Assembly (NCBI GenBank): GCA_910585155.1
Contig: CAJUEC010000043.1
Coordinates: forward strand, 1-19,079
Direction of reading: 5' to 3'
Source of the DNA: an uncultured Oscillospiraceae bacterium
Lineage (GTDB): Bacteria; Bacillota; Clostridia; Oscillospirales; Oscillospiraceae
Length of the DNA: 19,079 nucleotides
The notes under the pieces were generated by a model. It did not search any database and had not been told where the DNA came from. It worked only from the letters and a program-made list of their open reading frames with translations. Shown here piece by piece: positions 13,589-19,079 of the stretch (position 1 is its first letter; every line of letters begins with the position of its first letter). The position numbers and the translations under genes were made by a program.

Positions 13589-14572
13589 ATGGCAAACAGC
13601 AAAACCGTTTCGGCGCCGGCGGCGGCGCCTCCCGGCGGGAAGGGCCGCGGACAGGGGCTGACAAAAAGCAGATGGCGGTACCTGCGGGAGAATTATCCGT
13701 TTCTGATCATGCTCCTGCCCGCGGTGGTGGTGGTGTTCCTGTTCAACTACCTGCCCATCTACGGCGTGCTGATCGCGTTTCAGGACTTCATGCCCGGGGA
13801 CAGGATTTTTTCAGACACCACAATCTGGGTTGGCTTTCACAACTTCATCCGCTTCTTTACCGACGTCCAGTTCTGGCCGCTGATGAAAAACACCTTCCTG
13901 CTGTGCATTCTGGGCTTTGTCATCGGCTTCCCGCTGCCCATCATCATCGCCCTGATGCTCAACTCCCTGGCGGGGAAAAAGACGAAAAAGTTCCTCCAGA
14001 CCATTTTCACCGCCCCCCACTTCATCTCCCTGGTGGTGCTGGTGGGTATGCTCCAGCTGTTCTTTGGGCGCTACGGCCTGGTGAACAATGTCGTCGCCAA
14101 CCTGGGCGGCGAGCGGTTCTCCTACTTCCTGGAGAACGCCGCCTTCCGGCCCCTCTACATTCTCTCCAGCAACTGGCAGGACTTCGGCTGGAGCGCCATC
14201 ATCTACATTGCCGCCCTGGCCAACGTGGACCCGGGACAGCATGAGGCGGCCATTGTGGACGGCGCCTCCCGGTTCCAGCGGGTGCTGCACATCGACATAC
14301 CGGCCATCATGCCCATGATCAGCGTGATGCTCATTATGTCCATCGGCGGGCTGATGGGCGTGGGCTATGAGAAGGCCCTGCTGATGCAGACCGACGGCAA
14401 CCTGGCGGCGAGCGAGCTGATCGCCACCTATGTCTACAAGCGGGGCCTGACCGGCGTGCCGGACCAGGCGTACGCCACCGCTATCGGCCTGTTTAACTCG
14501 GTGATCAACGTGATCCTGCTCATCATCGCCAACACGACGTCCAAGAAGTTCTCCGAGAACTCACTGTGGTAA
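13589..14572 (+). CDS. ABC sugar importer permease, LplB family
   Basis: This 327-aa inner-membrane permease of the MalF/LplB type has about six membrane segments, starting with FLIMLLPAVVVVFLFNYLPIYGVLIAFQDF, the signature opening of LplB proteins. The EAA loop that docks the ATPase is EAAIVDGASRFQRVLHIDIPAIMP (219-242). The C-terminus TSKKFSENSLW is typical. It forms the channel with the next gene's product and takes substrate from the large lipoprotein. The first 30 residues (Ala/Pro/Gly/Lys-rich) are a longer arm than usual. ATG 13589 was chosen; an in-frame GTG at 13580 preceded by AGAGGA is possible. The frame extends to 13472, but that leader part has no homology. No ATP-binding gene lies here, so a shared MsmK-type ATPase is likely. 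Confidence 0.92.
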   Translation: MANSKTVSAPAAAPPGGKGRGQGLTKSRWRYLRENYPFLIMLLPAVVVVFLFNYLPIYGVLIAFQDFMPGDRIFSDTTIWVGFHNFIRFFTDVQFWPLMKNTFLLCILGFVIGFPLPIIIALMLNSLAGKKTKKFLQTIFTAPHFISLVVLVGMLQLFFGRYGLVNNVVANLGGERFSYFLENAAFRPLYILSSNWQDFGWSAIIYIAALANVDPGQHEAAIVDGASRFQRVLHIDIPAIMPMISVMLIMSIGGLMGVGYEKALLMQTDGNLAASELIATYVYKRGLTGVPDQAYATAIGLFNSVINVILLIIANTTSKKFSENSLW

Positions 14573-14585
14573 GGGGGCTCCATCA

Positions 14586-15497
14586 ATGCAGACAAATGGA
14601 AAAGCCTTGAAAAAAGCCGGGGTACGGAAGATCAGCGGGGATATGGTATTTCGTATCATCAACGGTATTCTGCTGGGCATGGCGGCCCTCATCGTGCTCT
14701 ACCCGCTGTACTTCATCATCATCGCGTCCTTCTCCAGTCCGGAGGCCGTCCTGTCGGGCAAGGTGGTGCTGTTCCCGGTGGACATCAACTTTGACGGCTA
14801 TCTGAAAATCCTGGAGCGGCAGGATATCTGGCGGGGCTATCTGAACACCATCCTCTATACGGTGCTCACGGTGATTTTCGCCCTGGGGGTCACGGTGCCC
14901 GCGGGCTGGGCGCTGAGCCGCAGGACCCTGCCGGGGAAAAAGCTGTGGATGGTCTATTTCATCATCCCCATGTTCTTCGGCGGCGGCCTGATCCCCTTCT
15001 ACAACGTGATGAGCAGTCTGGGCCTGGTCAACACCATCTGGGCCATTGTGCTGCCCTCCATCCTGTCGGTGTGGAACCTGTTCATGACCAAGACCTTTTT
15101 TGAGAGCAGCATCTCCGACGGGCTGATCGAGGCGGCGAAGATCGACGGCGCGGGGCCGTTCCGCATCTTCTTCTCCATCGTCATCCCCCTGTCCAAGGCG
15201 ATTCTGGCGGTGATGGCGCTGTATTACGCGGTGGGCCAGTGGAACAGCTACTTCAACGCCATGATCTTCCTCCAGGACGAGACCCTCTACCCCCTCCAGC
15301 TGGTGCTGAAGGAGATCCTCATCGCCTCCGAGAGCACCGTGGGCGGCAGCGGGGAGACCATTCTGGAGCAGTTCCGCCTGGCAAACCAGCTGAAATACGT
15401 GTCCGTCATCGTGTCCAGCCTGCCGGTGCTGTGCCTGTACCCCTTTGTTCAGAAGTACTTTGCCCAGGGCGTCATGATCGGATCGCTGAAGGAATAA
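14586..15497 (+). CDS. ABC sugar importer permease, LplC family
   Basis: This 303-aa permease of the MalG/LplC type has six membrane segments: about 23-46, 88-110, 122-138, 147-167, 200-218 and 272-292. The conserved IIASFSSPEAVLSGKVVLFPVDINFDGY follows the first segment. The EAA loop is IEAAKIDGAGPFRIFFSIVIPLSKAI (181-206), and the family ending FVQKYFAQGVMIGSLKE is intact. AAGGGGG (14571-14577) precedes ATG 14586, 13 bp after the lplB-type stop, so the two are co-translated halves of one channel. Proteins of this pair often import oligosaccharides released from plant or host glycans; the actual sugar is unknown. Confidence 0.93.
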   Translation: MQTNGKALKKAGVRKISGDMVFRIINGILLGMAALIVLYPLYFIIIASFSSPEAVLSGKVVLFPVDINFDGYLKILERQDIWRGYLNTILYTVLTVIFALGVTVPAGWALSRRTLPGKKLWMVYFIIPMFFGGGLIPFYNVMSSLGLVNTIWAIVLPSILSVWNLFMTKTFFESSISDGLIEAAKIDGAGPFRIFFSIVIPLSKAILAVMALYYAVGQWNSYFNAMIFLQDETLYPLQLVLKEILIASESTVGGSGETILEQFRLANQLKYVSVIVSSLPVLCLYPFVQKYFAQGVMIGSLKE

Positions 15498-15525
15498 GTT
15501 CCTTTTTCTCGAGAGAAAAAGGAAC
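15498..15525 (+). other. Perfect hairpin between permease and lipoprotein genes
   Basis: GTTCCTTTTTCTC and GAGAAAAAGGAAC form a 13-bp stem around GA, directly after the permease stop codon. No T-run follows. In importer operons such structures often protect upstream mRNA or set the ratio between permease and binding-protein transcripts; that role is inferred. Confidence 0.65.
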
Positions 15526-15540
15526 CAAAAAGAGCTTTCA

Positions 15541-15587
15541 TTCGCTGACGTCTGGGGTGGTCTGCATTCCGTCCCCCCGGCAGCGAA
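15541..15587 (+). other. Second stem-loop in the same intergenic gap
   Basis: TTCGCTG (15541-15547) is complementary to CAGCGAA (15581-15587), enclosing a G-rich then C-rich stretch (CTGGGG and CCCCCC) that can also pair. With the hairpin at 15498 it fills most of the 139-bp gap; the pair may be one dispersed repeat unit. Confidence 0.45.
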
Positions 15588-15636
15588 ACCCAGAGAAAAT
15601 GAATCCGTAAAACTTCAAAATGGAGGTAACACGAAC

Positions 15637-18600
15637 ATGAAAAAGCTGCTCTCCTCTCTTGTACTGGCGGCAATGCTGCTGTCTCTGGCCGCCTGCGGCG
15701 GCAAGGGGGACACCGGCAAGCCCGCCGGCTCCGACGTGGACACCCTGGTGTCCCAGTACGGCTTCCAGTGGACCGACCCCAGCGCCCCCATCCTCAACGA
15801 CAAGGGCGCGGCCGAGATCTCCTTCAACATCTACTCGTCCAAGAACGCCTCCGCCCTGGACTACAACGACATGAAGATCATGCAGGATCTGTTCGAGCAG
15901 ACCAACGTGAACGTCAGCTGGGAGAACGTGTCCGAATCCGTGTACGGCCAGCAGAAGAACCTGATCTTCGGCAACGCGGACAACCGGCCCGACGCCATCT
16001 ACCATGCGGGCATGGGCGCGGGCGAGATCATCAAGTACGCCAAGCGCCACGTGCTGCTCCCCATCAGCGACTACCTGGAGTACATGCCCAACTTCGCCAG
16101 GATCCTGGAGGAGCGCCCCGACATCAAAAACCAGCTCACCAACGTGGAGGACGGCAAGATCTACTCCCTCCCCCGGGTGGAGGAGATGGGGCTGCTCCAG
16201 CACCCCAACATCCTGTTCCTCAACAGGAGCTGGGCCCAGCAGGCCATCGACGCCGGCGCGGTGGACGGCGTCGCCGCCGCCGACCTGAAGGACGGGCTCA
16301 CCCTCACCGCCGGCCAGATGGAGCAGCTGCTGCGCTACTTCAAGGACAACGACATGAACGGCAACGGCGACGCCAACGACGAGCGGCCCATGAGCTTTGT
16401 CTACAACAACTGGCAGGGCAACCAGTGCGACCTGTACGGAATGTTCGGCCTGAACGACAATCTGGAGCACCGGGTGGTGGTGGACGGCAGGGTCACCTAC
16501 ACCGTGGCGGACGACCGCTTCCAGGAGGCCACCAACTTCATCGCCGGCTGGGTCACCGAGGGGCTCATCGACAAGGTGTCCTTCGAGCAGTCCCAGGACA
16601 ACTTCCTGGCCAACGGCAAGGGGCTGGAGACCTACGGCGCCTTCTACTGGTGGGAGAGCGAGACGGTGGTGTCCAACCCGGAAAATTACATCGTGTGCAA
16701 TCCCCTGGTGGGCCCCAACGGGGATCAGACCATCTGCGTCAGCAACAACCCCGAGATCAGCACCGGCGAGGTGGTGGTGTTCGCCGACTGCCCCAACGTG
16801 GAGGTGCTGCTGGCCTACCTGGACCGCTACTACGACCCCATGATTTCCGCCCAGATCAACTACGGCCCCATCGGCATCGTCTACGAGGAGGAGCTGGACG
16901 CCAGCGGCAAGCTGGTACAGAAGGAGCTTCCCGCCGGGCTGACCGCCGACGAGCTGCGTATGCAGAATGCCCCCTACGGCATCATCTATCTGTCCGACTA
17001 TGCCTGGGAGAACGTGGTGAACATGGAGCCCCGGGCCCAGCTCCGGGTGGAGCGGCTGGAGGCTTATGCCAAGCCCTTCGTCCCCGCCGGGGTGGAGCCC
17101 TGCGGCAACCTCCAGTTCACCCTGGATGAGCTGAACACCCTGAGCAGCTACGAGACCAACCTGAACGACTATATCCGCACCAACCTGATCGGCTGGCTGA
17201 TGAAGGGCGGCGTGTCCGACGGGGAGTGGGAGACCTTCCAGAGCGAGCTCAACGGCAAGGTCAATCTCCCCGCCATCCAGCAGGTCTACCAGCTGGCGGG
17301 GGTGTCCGCCGCCGACAAGGAGGATGGCGACGTCACCGCCAGGATCGTGGTGGAGTCCACCCCGGAGCTGGTTTTCAAAAACGGCAAGGCCGTGGCGGAG
17401 AAGGCGGGCAGCTATGAGCTGACCTACTCCGTCACCGACAAGGGCGGCCTCACCACCGAGGCCTACGCCACCCTCACCGTCACCAAGCGGACCGGGGACG
17501 CGGTGGTGTACAAGGAGTTCGACTTTACCGCCCCCCAGACCGTGGACAGCAGGGGCTGGGAGGCAAAGGTGGCGGACGGCGTGGAGGCCGCCGGTGAGCT
17601 GAGGCAGGGCGCCTATGTGTTCGATATCACCTCCCCCGGCGGGGGCGACGGCGACATCCAGCTGGTGAAGTCCGGCGTGGAGCTGAGGGCGGCGGACTAC
17701 CGGGTGGTGGTGTACGCCAAGTCCACCAAGGATACATACGCCCACATCCTGGCCCGGGACGAGAACGCGGAGGGCTGGGCCACCTTCGGCGGGGCCTACA
17801 ATATGGCCATCGGCCCGGAGGTCACCCCCATCGAGCTGCGCTTCACCTCCACCGGCGCGGGCAGCGCGGAGCTGATGATCAACCTGGGCAGGATCACCCC
17901 CAACCCGGATAACGCCGCCGACACCACCCCGGAGGATTTCACCGTCACCATCGACAAGATCGAGATCTTTGAGATCTCCGGCGAGGAGACCCGCGCCCCC
18001 GCCTTCACCGGCAGCCCCGAGCTGACCGTGTCCGCCGGCGACGGCGCCGCCGCCCAGGTCAACGGAACCTCGGTGGAGATCAGCGCCTACCCCACAGAAG
18101 GCGGCGTGTGGAGCATTAAGGCCGACACCGCTCTGCCCGGCATCGCCATTGAGGAGGGGCAGAAGTACTACTACAGCTTCACCCTCAGCAGCCAGTCCGC
18201 CCAGGGCGGCGAGTGCCTGGTGGAGAGCGCCGCCCAGGCGGACGCAAATCGGGTGCATTTCAACGGCTTTTCCGCCAACGCCGGGGAGGACACCCAGATT
18301 ACCGGGGTGTTCACCGCCGACAAGGCCGTGGCCGACCCGGTGATCCGCCTCCAGATCGGCAGCCCCTCCGACGGGGTGACGTCCAACGTCATCACCATCA
18401 GCGGCGTGGAGTTCGGCAAGGTGGAGGGCGACCTGGAGACCGTGAAGACCATCGACTCCTTTATGGCCTTCGGCAAGGGCACCGCCAACGAGGCCAACGC
18501 CGGCCAGCCCTGGTCCACCTTCAACGGCACCGACGAGGACAACGAGCGGGGCGTGGGCGCCATCTGGACCGAGAACGGAAGCTTCTTCTACCGCATCGAC

Positions 18601-18948
18601 CAGGGCGGCGTCACCGACTGGCACAACAAGCTGATGTGCGGCTACGCCGGCAACCCCCTGACCCTGGCCGCCGACAGCTATTACACCGTGGAGATCACCG
18701 CCAAGGCGGACAAGGACGTGTCCTGCGGCTTCTTCCTCAACCCCCTGGGCGGCTGGGACCCCCGCATCTCCGAGGGCATGGACATCACCACCCAGGAGCA
18801 GACCTTTACCTTTACCACCACCGACACCTTTGTCACCGACATGGACTTCGAGATGCTGTTCCAGTTCGGCTCGGAGCAGACCGCCCAGCTGGGCTCTGTG
18901 ACCATCGAAATCTCCAATGTGACCATCTATCAGATGCCCGTGATGTGA
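15637..18948 (+). CDS. Giant solute-binding lipoprotein with Ig-like and three carbohydrate-binding-like modules
   Basis: This 1103-aa protein starts with a signal peptide and lipobox LAAC (Cys20). Residues 21-545 resemble an LplA-type sugar-binding protein of usual size (about 500-550 aa), including a Ca-binding-like loop DNDMNGNGDANDE (237-249). Residues 550-616 match a DUF5011/bacterial Ig-like module (GVSAADKEDGDVT ... GSYELTYSVTDKGG). Three beta-sandwich modules follow (about 622-780, 788-928, 932-1100) with CBM4/9-like features: aromatic-rich faces, LRAADYRVVVYAKS and IDKIEIFEI-type closing strands. It should be tethered to the outer membrane face, where the tail could hold polysaccharide near the importer. 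GGAGGT (15622-15627) precedes ATG 15637. No hydrolase motif is evident. The binding domain is well supported; module boundaries and ligand are inferred. About half the length is unusual for the family. Confidence 0.88.
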   Translation: MKKLLSSLVLAAMLLSLAACGGKGDTGKPAGSDVDTLVSQYGFQWTDPSAPILNDKGAAEISFNIYSSKNASALDYNDMKIMQDLFEQTNVNVSWENVSESVYGQQKNLIFGNADNRPDAIYHAGMGAGEIIKYAKRHVLLPISDYLEYMPNFARILEERPDIKNQLTNVEDGKIYSLPRVEEMGLLQHPNILFLNRSWAQQAIDAGAVDGVAAADLKDGLTLTAGQMEQLLRYFKDNDMNGNGDANDERPMSFVYNNWQGNQCDLYGMFGLNDNLEHRVVVDGRVTYTVADDRFQEATNFIAGWVTEGLIDKVSFEQSQDNFLANGKGLETYGAFYWWESETVVSNPENYIVCNPLVGPNGDQTICVSNNPEISTGEVVVFADCPNVEVLLAYLDRYYDPMISAQINYGPIGIVYEEELDASGKLVQKELPAGLTADELRMQNAPYGIIYLSDYAWENVVNMEPRAQLRVERLEAYAKPFVPAGVEPCGNLQFTLDELNTLSSYETNLNDYIRTNLIGWLMKGGVSDGEWETFQSELNGKVNLPAIQQVYQLAGVSAADKEDGDVTARIVVESTPELVFKNGKAVAEKAGSYELTYSVTDKGGLTTEAYATLTVTKRTGDAVVYKEFDFTAPQTVDSRGWEAKVADGVEAAGELRQGAYVFDITSPGGGDGDIQLVKSGVELRAADYRVVVYAKSTKDTYAHILARDENAEGWATFGGAYNMAIGPEVTPIELRFTSTGAGSAELMINLGRITPNPDNAADTTPEDFTVTIDKIEIFEISGEETRAPAFTGSPELTVSAGDGAAAQVNGTSVEISAYPTEGGVWSIKADTALPGIAIEEGQKYYYSFTLSSQSAQGGECLVESAAQADANRVHFNGFSANAGEDTQITGVFTADKAVADPVIRLQIGSPSDGVTSNVITISGVEFGKVEGDLETVKTIDSFMAFGKGTANEANAGQPWSTFNGTDEDNERGVGAIWTENGSFFYRIDQGGVTDWHNKLMCGYAGNPLTLAADSYYTVEITAKADKDVSCGFFLNPLGGWDPRISEGMDITTQEQTFTFTTTDTFVTDMDFEMLFQFGSEQTAQLGSVTIEISNVTIYQMPVM

Positions 18949-18974
18949 GAAGCTGTACCAATAGACCTCAGCAC
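18946..18974 (+). repeat. 29-bp direct repeat, copy A
   Basis: It begins TGAGAAGCTGTACCAA, followed by TAGACC, one variable base and CAGCAC. The first TGA is the stop codon of the giant lipoprotein. A copy differing in one base lies 77 bp further on. The CAGCAC end pairs with GTGCTG two bases later, giving a small hairpin. Confidence 0.8.
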
Positions 18975-19022
18975 GGGTGCTGGCCGACCAATGTCCACCC
19001 GGCGGCAGAAGCAGGGCTATCT

Positions 19023-19051
19023 TGAGAAGCTGTACCAATAGACCCCAGCAC
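19023..19051 (+). repeat. 29-bp direct repeat, copy B
   Basis: It is identical to the copy at 18946-18974 except for one base (C for T before CAGCAC). The spacer 18975-19022 and the tail 19052-19079 show no gene. The 77-bp spacing suggests the start of a tandem array that may continue past the right edge. Confidence 0.75.
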
Positions 19052-19079
19052 ACATCCTTGCGGCCCAAATCGCCGCCAG

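Noticed and set aside
15538..19068. A 1176-codon open frame on the minus strand opposite the giant lipoprotein
   Set aside because: It is a by-product of high GC and codon bias. Its product is a low-complexity Gly/Val/His/Leu-rich string with no domains, while the plus-strand frame has a signal peptide, ribosome site and recognisable domains.

Overview
The window looks like chromosome of a high-GC, Gram-positive Clostridia member, most likely Oscillospiraceae (Flavonifractor/Lawsonibacter-like). This is inference from codon use, strong AGGAGG-type ribosome binding sites, lipobox lipoproteins, an LplABC-type sugar importer and a VanG-type resistance cluster. No rRNA, tRNA or CRISPR array was seen.

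Layout. (1) 3-959: the tail of a Tn916-type tyrosine integrase, open at the left edge and broken just before its catalytic tyrosine, so a scar of an integrative element. (2) 1015-4321 (+): an ECF sigma factor, a translationally coupled membrane protein that is probably its anti-sigma partner, an SGNH-hydrolase lipoprotein and a DUF4358 lipoprotein. This reads as one cell-surface operon. It is followed by a 166-bp palindromic repeat and a strong terminator. (3) 4610-6150 (-): a second ECF-type sigma factor with a Cys-containing C-terminal extension, overlapping a DUF2461 gene, with a clear promoter at 6250-6278. (4) 6333-11588 (+): vanR, vanS, vanG and vanT. A second copy of the palindromic repeat lies between the likely promoter and vanR. 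The vanS-vanG gap holds 11-bp phased repeats, which are candidate VanR boxes, and a long hairpin. vanG and vanT overlap by 4 bp, so the usual vanXY dipeptidase gene is absent here. The set can make D-Ser and D-Ala-D-Ser but shows no means of removing D-Ala-D-Ala. (5) 11630-12096: an orphan promoter with an inverted repeat, running into a 5'-truncated sigma-54 activator gene.

(6) 12167-18948: a sugar-uptake locus. A LacI-family repressor gene (-) is divergent from an operon of two LplB/LplC-type permeases and a very large (1103 aa) lipoprotein. That lipoprotein joins a solute-binding domain to an Ig-like module and three carbohydrate-binding-like beta-sandwich modules. The promoter (TTGACA, 17 bp, TATATT) is followed by a palindromic operator candidate. 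No ATPase gene is present, so the importer probably borrows a shared MsmK-type ATPase.

A 16-bp word, TGAGAAGCTGTACCAA, begins exactly at the stop codons of the sigma-54 remnant and of the large lipoprotein, and occurs a third time near the right edge. It therefore brackets the sugar locus. The strongest leads for follow-up are the lipoprotein with the carbohydrate-binding tail, the van cluster lacking vanXY, and the fully palindromic repeat family that has entered the vanR leader.
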